From contig CALPMR020000132.1 of assembly GCA_943324725.2 (NCBI GenBank), positions 1-8,080 of the forward strand: a DNA stretch of 8,080 bases, in the 5' to 3' direction. The translations under genes were made by a program, and so were the position numbers. Under the pieces are notes generated by a model, which made no database searches, had not been told where the DNA came from, and worked only from the letters and a program-made list of their open reading frames with translations. Each line of letters begins with the position of its first letter. The stretch's first letter is position 1. Shown here piece after piece: positions 1-6,560 of the stretch. The DNA comes from Bordetella parapertussis. GTDB lineage: Bacteria; Cyanobacteriota; Cyanobacteriia; PCC-6307; Cyanobiaceae.

Positions 1-664
1 GATCGTTGTTGTTGATCCGAACGTAGGCCGGGGTCAGAGAACCGGAATCGATCATCTCCTCAGACTCGGCGGTGGACTCACGGATCAGATCAGCCACAAT
101 GGCACCATCAAAAGAGAAGCGACCGGGACCGAGCAGCAGCAGAGCTACACTGCCGCCCAGATACAGCACCACAAGCTCAAGCACGTAGATGTTGAAGCCG
201 GCCGTGAGGATGTGCTGGTAGGCCGCCACGCTCATCGTGCCGGTGATGGCCAGGGCGCCCAGGGGGGAGAGCAGGCCCAGGATCAGCAGCCAACTGCCGA
301 TCAGCTCGGAAAATCCGGCGGCATAGGCGAACAAGAGCGGCAAGGGTAGATGCAGCGAGGCCACATAGGTGTCGGCGAACTGCTGCGGATCGGCGAGTTT
401 CTCCTGGCCGTGATGGATCATCATCACGCCGATCGCCAGCCGCAGCAGTAGCAGGCCGGAGCTGGCCAGCAGGCCCTCGCGCAGGAAATAACGCTCGAGT
501 GCCCGGCGGATCCAGGCACTGCTGCCAGCGGCGCTCAGCCAGGCCGGGACAGCGGCAGCCGTGGCGGCGGAGAACGGCTCGGACCGGCTGAGCACGACGA
601 ACCAGAGAGCGATGCCGGCGGTCAGGAAGCCCGCGAACAGCTCCAGCAACAGGGAGGTGGTCAT
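1..664 (-). CDS. DoxX-family integral membrane protein (3' end cut by window edge)
   Basis: The minus-strand frame opens with ATG at 664-662 and stays open for 221 codons to the window edge, so the C-terminus is missing. The DoxX core is clear: a hydrophobic segment with R75, G79 and an H-H-G-Q-E-K motif at 84-89, a second helix pair with SELIGS at 119-124 and a GLLSPLGAL turn at 130-138, and GPGRFSFD at 179-186, which matches the family's closing GPGR-S-D signature. An extra membrane segment lies at about residues 5-25, followed by a linker to about 65, so the protein is longer than a usual DoxX of 130-180 residues. A hydrophilic acidic tail (about 190-221) follows the core. DoxX proteins are poorly defined membrane proteins, some linked to thiol or quinone redox chemistry; the substrate here is unknown. 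No good Shine-Dalgarno sequence precedes the ATG, but no other start codon lies close upstream in frame. Confidence 0.85.
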   Translation of the reverse strand, partial: MTTSLLLELFAGFLTAGIALWFVVLSRSEPFSAATAAAVPAWLSAAGSSAWIRRALERYFLREGLLASSGLLLLRLAIGVMMIHHGQEKLADPQQFADTYVASLHLPLPLLFAYAAGFSELIGSWLLILGLLSPLGALAITGTMSVAAYQHILTAGFNIYVLELVVLYLGGSVALLLLGPGRFSFDGAIVADLIRESTAESEEMIDSGSLTPAYVRINNND

Positions 665-719
665 GGTGGGAAGGACGACGCACAGATCCTGGCAACACGC
701 GTGAAGAAACGTGAAGCAG

Positions 720-735
720 GCCTCAGTTTTGAGGC
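720..735. repeat. Short inverted repeat between the NTPase and DoxX genes
   Basis: GCCTCA at 720-725 and TGAGGC at 730-735 form a perfect 6-bp stem around a 4-base loop. It lies 17 bases beyond the stop of the minus-strand NTPase gene. Read on the minus strand, the stem is followed by only a weak, interrupted T-rich stretch (CTGCTTCACGTTTCTT), so it could be a poor terminator or a transcript-stabilising hairpin. It may also be chance. Confidence 0.3.
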
Positions 736-751
736 GCCCCGCCCAGTTCCA

Positions 752-1363
752 TTAGCTCCCGACCAGCTGCTGCCGCTGGGCCACTGCCTGTTCCAGCTGT
801 TCGATTCTCTGCTCTGTTGGTCCCCAGAGCTCCACCAGCAGCGGCGCCCTGTGCGTGGGCATCACGGCAAAGCGGCCCCGGCGGTAGATCTGCTTGAAGA
901 TCGCATCGACGTCGTCGCGGTAGGCATGGTCGACGGGGCGGATGCCATCGGCCTCCATCTCCACCGGCCAGCGCTCGGTTCTGGGCACGAAGGCCAGGAT
1001 GTCGAGATGGTCGAGGGATTCGCGAACGGCTGGCAGCATCGAGTCGACGAAGTCCTGGTCGATGTCGCTCAGGCCCTGATTGGCGGTGTACTGGGAGTAG
1101 GCGATGTAATCGACCGGCGAGCGATCGAAGATCACGGTTTCGCCCGGCTGGCTATAGCGATGCACACGACTGATGCAGTAATAGAGCTGGATGCCGTTCT
1201 GCAAGCGGGTGGAGGCTTCACGGAAGCGGATCTCATAGGGGCCATGCAGCCCCAGGGCGCGATAGGGCTCCTCCTCCCGCCGGTAGGTCCCGTGGCTGCC
1301 GACCCACTGGTGGACGAGGGTGGATTTGCCGAGGGAATGGGATCCTGTGATGGCAATGCGCAT
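752..1363 (-). CDS. Small P-loop NTPase, AAA_28/NadR-kinase-like
   Basis: This is a 203-residue cytoplasmic protein with an ATG at 1363-1361 and TAA at 754-752. Walker A is perfect and N-terminal (GSHSLGKST, residues 7-15; K13, S14). A hydrophobic strand ending in an acidic residue follows at 76-82 (VIFDRSP; D80, R81), giving a Walker-B-like DRS motif with the next conserved-looking segment at 84-91 (VDYIAYSQ). This layout matches the AAA_28 group of predicted ATPases, related to the ribosylnicotinamide kinase domain of NadR and to small-molecule kinases. The arginines at 161-164 (RRGR) could serve as a lid; this is inference. The substrate cannot be named. It reads toward the DoxX gene 87 bases away and could share its transcript, and it is divergent from yhaO. 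The protein motifs, not length, choose this strand, because a longer antisense frame (701-1420) also exists. Confidence 0.85.
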   Translation of the reverse strand: MRIAITGSHSLGKSTLVHQWVGSHGTYRREEEPYRALGLHGPYEIRFREASTRLQNGIQLYYCISRVHRYSQPGETVIFDRSPVDYIAYSQYTANQGLSDIDQDFVDSMLPAVRESLDHLDILAFVPRTERWPVEMEADGIRPVDHAYRDDVDAIFKQIYRRGRFAVMPTHRAPLLVELWGPTEQRIEQLEQAVAQRQQLVGS

Positions 1364-1375
1364 GGCGACGTTCCG

Positions 1376-1401
1376 GTCCTGGGATTCCCGTCAGGACGGG
1401 A
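1376..1401 (-). promoter_or_regulatory. Two mutually exclusive hairpins in the NTPase leader
   Basis: Read on the minus strand, this stretch ends 12 bases before the NTPase ATG and can fold two ways. Fold A pairs 1392-1397 with 1376-1381 (GTCCTG with CAGGAC, 10-base loop). Fold B pairs 1395-1401 with 1386-1392 (TCCCGTC with GACGGGA, or 6 bp with a 4-base loop). The folds share bases 1392 and 1395-1397, so only one can form. The only AGGA resembling a Shine-Dalgarno sequence lies inside the CAGGAC arm of fold A, so fold A would hide it and fold B would free it. The pairing is seen directly; a regulatory role is speculation. Confidence 0.3.
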
Positions 1402-1471
1402 TATCGGGATTGCAGCATGACGCCAACCTGGCCGGCGATGGCCTCCACTTGTCATTAACGATGCCGTCAGC

Positions 1472-1521
1472 TTGCGTGCAACACCTGGTCTCAGCCGGCA
1501 TGCATAGCATGTTGCAGCAAC
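1472..1521. promoter_or_regulatory. Cluster of TTGC/GCAA palindromes upstream of yhaO (possible operator)
   Basis: Three short dyads lie in the 60 bases before the yhaO start. They are TTGC-GT-GCAA at 1472-1481, CATGC-ATA-GCATG at 1499-1511 and GTTGC-A-GCAAC at 1511-1521. The first and third share the half-site TTGC/GCAA, with centres about 40 bases apart, close to four helical turns. This could be a repressor or activator site for the yhaO operon. They do not match the cyanobacterial LexA box I know (AGTAC-N-GTACT type). The sites are short enough for chance to remain possible. Confidence 0.3.
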
Positions 1522-1531
1522 GTGATCCCTT

Positions 1532-2794
1532 GTGAAATTCCTACACGCTGCCGACCTGCATCTCGATAGCCCTCTGCGGGGTCTGGCCAGGCACGAAGAG
1601 GCGCCTGTCGCTGCGCTGCGAGGCGCCACGCGCGCGGCCTTCAGCAACCTTGTGGAGCTGGCTATCGAGGAGGCCGTGGACTTCGTGCTGCTCGCTGGCG
1701 ACCTCTACGACGGCACCTGGCAGGACTTCAGCACAGCGATCTTTCTGTCAAAGCAGCTGGGTGAGCTGGACAGGGCAGGCATCCGGGTCTTTGGCGTTCT
1801 CGGCAATCACGATGCCCAGAGCAAGCTCACCAAGGCGCTGGAGAAGCCCAAGAACCTGACGCTGTTTCCAGCCAACAAGCCCAGAACAGAAGTGTTGAGC
1901 GACCTTGAAGTCGCCATCCACGGCCAGAGCTTCGGCCAGCAGCACGTGGGGGACAATCTCGCGGCCGGCTATCCCGCCGCGCGGCCAGGACTGTTCAACA
2001 TCGGCCTCCTTCACACGAGCCTCGACGGCCGCGAGGGCCATGCGGTCTACGCACCGTGCAAGCTCGACGACCTGCGGGCCAGGGATTACCAGTACTGGGC
2101 GCTCGGTCACGTGCACGCCCGTGAGGTGGTTTCGACAGACCCCTGGGTGATCTTTCCTGGCTGTCTGCAAGGTCGGCACGCCCGCGAAACAGGCCCCAAG
2201 GGGTGCTGCCTGGTCACCGTCGAGGACTGCCAGGTCGAAAGCGTCGAGCATCGTGTCCTCGACGTGGTCCGCTGGGCAAGCTGCGTGGTGGACCTCGGCA
2301 GCGTTGACAGCATGGAGGGCGTGCTGGACAGCACGGACAGGGCCCTCAGCGAAGTGCTGGGCGACGCCGATGGCCGCGACGCTGTCACGCGCCTGAAATT
2401 CGTGGGCTCCAGCCCGGTCCACGCCGAGCTCCAGGGCAAGGCGCTGTGGTTGCGGCAGAAAATCCTGACACTTGCCGCCGAGCGGCATGGAGAAAGCCTG
2501 TGGATCGAGAAGGTGGTGTTGGCGACCACCAGCAAGCTGGACCGTGAGGAGCTGCTCGCGGCAGAGAGTGCCTTGGGCGGACTGGCCCGGAGCATTCTCG
2601 AGGTCCCGGAGCAGCCAGGCGCAGTGCGTGGTCTGGTCTCAGCCCTTGCCAGCCTCCGGGAGAAGCTGCCGGCGGAGGTATCCCTGGCGGAGGATGGGCT
2701 GCGACTCGATGACCCCGAGTTCCTGGTCAGGCTGATCCGAGAGGCCAAAGAGCTTCTCGTCAGCAGACTCCTCGAGACAGGGGGTGAGTCATGA
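1532..2794 (+). CDS. yhaO: YhaO-like metallophosphoesterase exonuclease (Mre11/SbcD type)
   Basis: This is a 420-residue protein of the calcineurin-like phosphoesterase superfamily, DNA-repair exonuclease YhaO branch. All metal-binding motifs are present in order: D8-L-H10 (ADLHLDSP), GDLYD with D57 (56-60), GNHD with N92 and H93 (91-94), H160 (GLLHTS) and GHVH with H192 and H194 (191-194). The length is close to Bacillus YhaO. Residues about 210-420 form the C-terminal part expected to contact the partner ATPase. By family it should be a metal-dependent DNA nuclease working with YhaN, next door. The start is GTG at 1532: an in-frame TGA at 1523-1525 blocks any longer form and motif I begins at residue 7, so no later start is possible. 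No clear Shine-Dalgarno sequence precedes it, suggesting modest translation. It is the first gene of the four-gene plus-strand run. Confidence 0.92.
   Translation: MKFLHAADLHLDSPLRGLARHEEAPVAALRGATRAAFSNLVELAIEEAVDFVLLAGDLYDGTWQDFSTAIFLSKQLGELDRAGIRVFGVLGNHDAQSKLTKALEKPKNLTLFPANKPRTEVLSDLEVAIHGQSFGQQHVGDNLAAGYPAARPGLFNIGLLHTSLDGREGHAVYAPCKLDDLRARDYQYWALGHVHAREVVSTDPWVIFPGCLQGRHARETGPKGCCLVTVEDCQVESVEHRVLDVVRWASCVVDLGSVDSMEGVLDSTDRALSEVLGDADGRDAVTRLKFVGSSPVHAELQGKALWLRQKILTLAAERHGESLWIEKVVLATTSKLDREELLAAESALGGLARSILEVPEQPGAVRGLVSALASLREKLPAEVSLAEDGLRLDDPEFLVRLIREAKELLVSRLLETGGES
2779..2794 (+). promoter_or_regulatory. Ribosome binding site and ATGA overlap joining yhaO to yhaN
   Basis: GGGGGTGA at 2780-2787 matches the ideal GGAGGTGA in seven of eight bases and lies just ahead of the yhaN ATG at 2791. 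The ATG overlaps the yhaO TGA as ATGA (2791-2794). This arrangement is typical of translational coupling and fits two subunits made in fixed proportion. Confidence 0.75.
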
Positions 2795-5700
2795 GGATCA
2801 AGCGACTCGATCTGCTCGCCTTTGGTCCATTCACGAACAGGAGCCTCGACCTCAGTGCGGGACAGCCCGGCCTGCACGTGGTCCAAGGAGCCAACGAGGC
2901 GGGCAAGAGCTCGACGCTGCGGGCGCTCAAGGCCTGGTTGTTCGGCATCGACGCTCGCTCCACGGACAACTTCATCCACGACCACAAGCAGCTCCGCGTC
3001 GGCGGTGTCCTCGAGATCTCAGGTGGTCGGGAGATCGCCTGCGTGAGGCGCAAGGGCAACAAGGACACTCTGCTCGATGCCAGCAGCGAGGAGCCGATCG
3101 GCGATGACACCCTCAGCAAAGTGCTGCCAGGGCTCGATGAGAAGCTTTTCTGTCAACTTCATGGCATCGATCACACCGGCCTCGTCCAGGGTGGTCAGGC
3201 GATCCTTGAGCAGAGTGGTGATCTCGGAAAATCTCTGTTTGGTGCCGCGCTTGGCACCCAGGGCAAGACCGACCTGCTTGGCGACCTGGCTTCGGAAGCG
3301 GACAAACTGTTCAAATCCAGGGGGCAGAACCAGATCATCAATGCCGCTGTTGCCAGATTGAAGCTCGCCAGGCGAGAGGAGAAGATCGAGACGGTTTCCG
3401 TCAGTGAGTGGAAGGAACTCCAGAAGTCGTTGAAGCAGGCAGAGGAGGCGATCGCGGCGATCGATGAACAGATCGCCGAGGCAAGACGCAGCAAGAGCAA
3501 ACTCGAGCGCTTCATGCGGGTCCGTGTCCCCTTGGCCGAGCGCTGCGAGCTGCTCAGGTGCCAGATTGCCCTGCACGATGTGGTGATGCTGCCTGAAGAC
3601 TTCGATTCCCGTCGACAAGCTGCTGGCGACAAGTTGTCCCTGGCCAGGGAGCGACTTGAAAAGGCGAGTACCAAGCTTGCGAGGGTGAAGCAGGAGGCTG
3701 GAGAACTCGATGTGCCGAAGGGGCTGCTTGAAAATCAGGACGCCATTGAAGAGCTGCAGCTGCAGCTTGGCGCTGTTCAGAAGTCGCTCCGGGATAAGCC
3801 CGCGCAGGATGCCAAGCGCCGCACGCATCGCAACGCGGCCCAGGACCTGCTCACGAGCATCCGCCTCGACCTCGAGCTCCGATCCGTTGAGATTCTGAAG
3901 CCACTCCTGAACAGGAAGCGATTGATCGCCAGCCTGGCCGAGGATTCGAGCCTGCTGAAGCAGAAAACAGGGCAGCTCGAGGCCAAGCAGCGCGAACTCT
4001 CCGACGAGAAGGCCAGCCTCCAGCAAGAGCTGGAGACGATGTCCGGGCCAGGCCAGGATGTGGCCTTGCTGCGGGCCGCTATCCAGGCGGCCCGAAAGTC
4101 GGGCGATCTGGCGGAGAGGCTCCGTCATGCCCGCCATGTGGCGAGTCAGCAGCAAGAAGCCTGCGGCCGCGATCTCTCCCGCCTGGGCAGATTCGATGGC
4201 AGTTTCAAGGAGCTGGCCAGCCGGGCCATGCCCGAGAGGGCTGTTCTGGACAGGTTCGAGAAGATGTTCGACGAGCTCGACGAACGGGTTCGAGAGACCC
4301 TGCGTCGGCAGAGCGAGGCCAGGCAGGAGTTGGATCAGGCTGAGGATGCTCTCAGGACCCTTCTCCTCGCTGCCGACGTCCCCTCTCTCGACGCACTGCA
4401 GGCAGCCCGTGACCATCGCGAGCAGGGATGGAGGCTGATCCGAGGACAGTATCTGGACGGGATCGACCCCGGTGCTGCTGTCACGGACTATGCAGGCAGC
4501 CAGGATCTCCCCAAGGCCTACGAACAGGCCGTGGTGGGCGCGGACGATGTCGCCGACAGGCTTCGCCTCGATGCTCAGCGTGTACAGGAACGGGCAACAC
4601 TCGAGGCTCGGATCGATGACCGCTCTGAGCTGCTTTCGAAGCTTGAAGCCAGGCTCAGCGAACAGGCTGTCGCTCGTGCACAGCTCGAGCACGATTGGCA
4701 GGCTGTGTGGCAAGGGAATGCCACCACGGTCGGTAGCCCCAAGGAGATGAAGGAATGGCTGCAGCGCCTGGAGCAGCTTCTGCAGAAAGCTGCTCAATAT
4801 GACAACGCCAGGGCCGAGGTCAGAACGCTGCAAGCGACTGAGATGTCACACCTCGACGTTCTGACCGCTGAGCTCGACAAGCTCGACCAGCCGGATGGCG
4901 CCAGGCCGGTGCAGCTCGAAGCGCTGCTGGCGCGCTGTGAGCAACTCGCCAGTGATCAGGAAAGCGCAGCGAGGCAGCAAAGGGATCTGAAGGATTCGCT
5001 GCAGAAGATTGAGAACCAGCTCAAGGCTGTCCTGGCTGATCATCACCAGGCCGAGGCGGATCTTCAGCACTGGGCCATCAACTGGAGCGAGGCTGTCGAT
5101 GGCCTGGGCCTCGGAGCCAATCCTCATCCGGAGGTGGCTCGCACGACGATCGAAAAGCTGGAGGAGCTGTTCGAGGAGCTCAAAGAGGCAGATATCGCCC
5201 ACAAGCGCATTTATGGCATGGAGAAGGATGCGGAGCGCTTCACCGCAGCGGTGAACCAGCTGCTCCAGCGGATTGACCTTGACATGCGGGAACAGACGCC
5301 GGAAGAGGCCACGCGGATCTTGGTGCGGGGATTGAGCAAGGCCCGAGCCGATGATGCCAGTCTGAAGAAGCTTCGGGCCCAAATCCGTGATCTGGAGGAG
5401 GATGTCACCGAGGATCGCCAGGATATCCAGCTCGCCGAGCAGAGTCTTGACCTGCTTCGGGCCCAGGCCGGAGCCTCAAGCGACGAGGAGCTGATTGCGG
5501 TCATGGAGTGCTCAGAGCAGAAACGCCGAATCACCTCCCGCCTTGAAGCCCTGCGACAGCAACTCCATCTGTCTGGCGAAGGCCTCAGCATCGATCAATT
5601 GGAGAAGGAGGCACAAGAACAAGACACGGATCAGGTGGACGACGAACTGGCGCAACTCGACTCAAGACTGGCCGACCTGTCGGATGAGCGAGATGCAGGC

Positions 5701-6309
5701 CGAGATCAGAGGCAGAAACTGATGGTCCAGATTCAGTCCCTGGATGGTTCGTCGAAGGCTGCCGAGGCCGCTGAGCGAGCAGAGCAGTTGCTGGCCACGA
5801 TTGTCCCTGACGCGGAGCAGTATCTGCGGCTGACGATATCTCGCCTCATCCTTGAGGAGCAGATGGAGCGATACCGGCAAGACAACCAAACGCCGGTTCT
5901 CCGGCGCGCCGGCGAGCTGTTCGCCAGGCTGACGAGGGGCTCTTTCGTTGGTCTTCGCGATGAGCTCGACGACAAGGGTAAGCCAGTGCTGCTTGGCATC
6001 CGCTCCGACAAGACCGAGCTGAATGTCTCTGGCATGAGTGAAGGCAGTCGCGATCAGCTCTTTCTGGCGTTGCGACTTGCGACCATTGAGCTGCAACGAG
6101 ACCAGCAAGATCCTCTGCCCTTCGTCATTGACGATATCCTGGTTGGATTCGATGATGAGCGGAGTAAAGCCTGCCTTGAGGTGCTCGCTGACTTTGCCCA
6201 GACTACCCAGGTCCTGGTCTTCACCCATCACTCGATGGTTGCACAGGCGGCCAAGGAACTAGGGGAGAAGAAGGGGGTGTTTGTGCATGAATTGTCTGGC
6301 GGGGCTTGA
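2791..6309 (+). CDS. yhaN: YhaN-like SMC/Rad50-type ATPase
   Basis: This is an 1172-residue protein with split ATPase halves around a long coiled coil. The N-terminal half has the family opening (RIKRLDLLAFGPF), Walker A G33-ANEAGKSS (33-41; K39), and the YhaN-type stretch at about 113-155 (GLDEKLF, then GGQAILEQSGDLGKSLFGAALG as its end). Residues about 170-1040 are charged, Gln/Glu/Leu-rich heptad sequence. The C-terminal half has an ABC-like signature SEGSRDQ (1083-1089), Walker B PFVIDDIL with D1114 and D1115, and an H-loop FTHHS (H1146/H1147). No CXXC motif occurs, so the zinc hook of SbcC/Rad50 is absent, as in YhaN. It should dimerise, bind DNA and drive the YhaO nuclease. Bacillus YhaN is shorter (about 960 residues); the extra length is coiled coil. 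The frame is intact throughout. Confidence 0.93.
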   Translation: MRIKRLDLLAFGPFTNRSLDLSAGQPGLHVVQGANEAGKSSTLRALKAWLFGIDARSTDNFIHDHKQLRVGGVLEISGGREIACVRRKGNKDTLLDASSEEPIGDDTLSKVLPGLDEKLFCQLHGIDHTGLVQGGQAILEQSGDLGKSLFGAALGTQGKTDLLGDLASEADKLFKSRGQNQIINAAVARLKLARREEKIETVSVSEWKELQKSLKQAEEAIAAIDEQIAEARRSKSKLERFMRVRVPLAERCELLRCQIALHDVVMLPEDFDSRRQAAGDKLSLARERLEKASTKLARVKQEAGELDVPKGLLENQDAIEELQLQLGAVQKSLRDKPAQDAKRRTHRNAAQDLLTSIRLDLELRSVEILKPLLNRKRLIASLAEDSSLLKQKTGQLEAKQRELSDEKASLQQELETMSGPGQDVALLRAAIQAARKSGDLAERLRHARHVASQQQEACGRDLSRLGRFDGSFKELASRAMPERAVLDRFEKMFDELDERVRETLRRQSEARQELDQAEDALRTLLLAADVPSLDALQAARDHREQGWRLIRGQYLDGIDPGAAVTDYAGSQDLPKAYEQAVVGADDVADRLRLDAQRVQERATLEARIDDRSELLSKLEARLSEQAVARAQLEHDWQAVWQGNATTVGSPKEMKEWLQRLEQLLQKAAQYDNARAEVRTLQATEMSHLDVLTAELDKLDQPDGARPVQLEALLARCEQLASDQESAARQQRDLKDSLQKIENQLKAVLADHHQAEADLQHWAINWSEAVDGLGLGANPHPEVARTTIEKLEELFEELKEADIAHKRIYGMEKDAERFTAAVNQLLQRIDLDMREQTPEEATRILVRGLSKARADDASLKKLRAQIRDLEEDVTEDRQDIQLAEQSLDLLRAQAGASSDEELIAVMECSEQKRRITSRLEALRQQLHLSGEGLSIDQLEKEAQEQDTDQVDDELAQLDSRLADLSDERDAGRDQRQKLMVQIQSLDGSSKAAEAAERAEQLLATIVPDAEQYLRLTISRLILEEQMERYRQDNQTPVLRRAGELFARLTRGSFVGLRDELDDKGKPVLLGIRSDKTELNVSGMSEGSRDQLFLALRLATIELQRDQQDPLPFVIDDILVGFDDERSKACLEVLADFAQTTQVLVFTHHSMVAQAAKELGEKKGVFVHELSGGA

Positions 6310-6558
6310 GTGCTGATGCAGGAACGCCAGCAAGCTGCCAGGCCGACGAGCCAGGAGAGCTGGCGCATCAACGTCCTTCCGACGATGACCTGGAGGCCGT
6401 CGCCGGACGCCCACGACCCTCCGCTGCGGCGGTGCCGACGTTCAATGGCGTGGCAGCTCCACCACCGGCGGGGCTGCAATGGCCAGACCTGGTCGGTGGC
6501 CGAAGTGCTGCGGACCTGGGTTGACCTCTCGATGATGAAACCCCAGGAGCAACGCTGA
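6310..6558 (+). CDS. Unrecognised 82-residue protein between yhaN and the GH57 gene
   Basis: I do not recognise this protein. It starts with GTG at 6310, the base after the yhaN TGA, or with ATG at 6316 two codons later, and ends with a TGA whose last base is the A of the GH57 ATG. The frame looks coding: most codons end in G or C (about 84% by my hand count), with the second position lowest, as expected in a GC-rich genome. The protein is basic and Trp-rich (W residues near 18, 28, 48, 61 and 70), with a likely helix near the C-terminus (SVAEVLRTWVDLSMM). No signal peptide or membrane segment is seen. The Shine-Dalgarno sequence is weak, so translation probably follows from yhaN by coupling. 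An antisense frame (6228-6593) and another plus-strand frame (6306-6524) are judged to be shadows. Confidence 0.55.
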   Translation: MLMQERQQAARPTSQESWRINVLPTMTWRPSPDAHDPPLRRCRRSMAWQLHHRRGCNGQTWSVAEVLRTWVDLSMMKPQEQR

Positions 6559-6560
6559 TG
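6545..6560 (+). promoter_or_regulatory. Shine-Dalgarno and TGATG junction of the GH57 gene
   Basis: AGGAG at 6545-6549 lies 8 bases before the ATG at 6558-6560, a near-ideal spacing, and fixes this ATG as the start. The ATG shares its A with the TGA (6556-6558) of the 82-codon ORF. The site therefore supports both independent initiation and reinitiation. Confidence 0.75.

Larger units (their letters stand above)
1364..1531. promoter_or_regulatory. Divergent intergenic region driving the NTPase and the yhaO operon
   Basis: These 168 bases separate two divergently read gene groups, so promoters for both must lie here or inside the flanking genes. No strong consensus promoter is visible. On the plus strand TTGTCA at 1449-1454 is a good -35-like hexamer, but no convincing -10 sits 16-18 bases later. 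On the minus strand a weak pair, TTGCAC and GTTAAT, occurs with 16-base spacing (roughly 1484 down to 1457). Several short inverted repeats are crowded into the region and are listed separately. The function is inferred from gene orientation. Confidence 0.5.

Noticed and set aside
177..698. A 173-codon minus-strand frame overlapping the DoxX gene
   Set aside because: The product is Arg/Pro-rich and shapeless, while the other minus-strand frame encodes clear DoxX motifs and membrane helices.
701..1420. A 239-codon plus-strand frame, longer than the NTPase gene it overlaps
   Set aside because: It is antisense to a protein with a perfect Walker A and DRS motif, has no recognisable domain, and is the open shadow expected opposite a GC-rich gene.
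1748..2488. A 246-codon minus-strand frame inside yhaO
   Set aside because: It is antisense to a complete phosphoesterase with all metal-binding motifs, and has no motif of its own.
3448..3455. GCGATCGC, the cyanobacterial HIP1 octamer, as proof of origin
   Set aside because: Only one full copy is present in 8 kb, which chance can give at this base composition. It is consistent with a cyanobacterium but does not prove it.
3019..4833. A 604-codon minus-strand frame inside yhaN
   Set aside because: It is opposite a coiled-coil coding stretch rich in Glu, Gln, Leu and Ala codons, whose complement rarely makes stops. The translation shows no domain and yhaN is intact across it.
1532..6309. Calling the pair sbcD/sbcC or a known defence nuclease system
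   Set aside because: The absent zinc hook and the YhaN-specific stretch near residues 113-155 fit YhaO/YhaN better, and no mobile or defence genes surround them.
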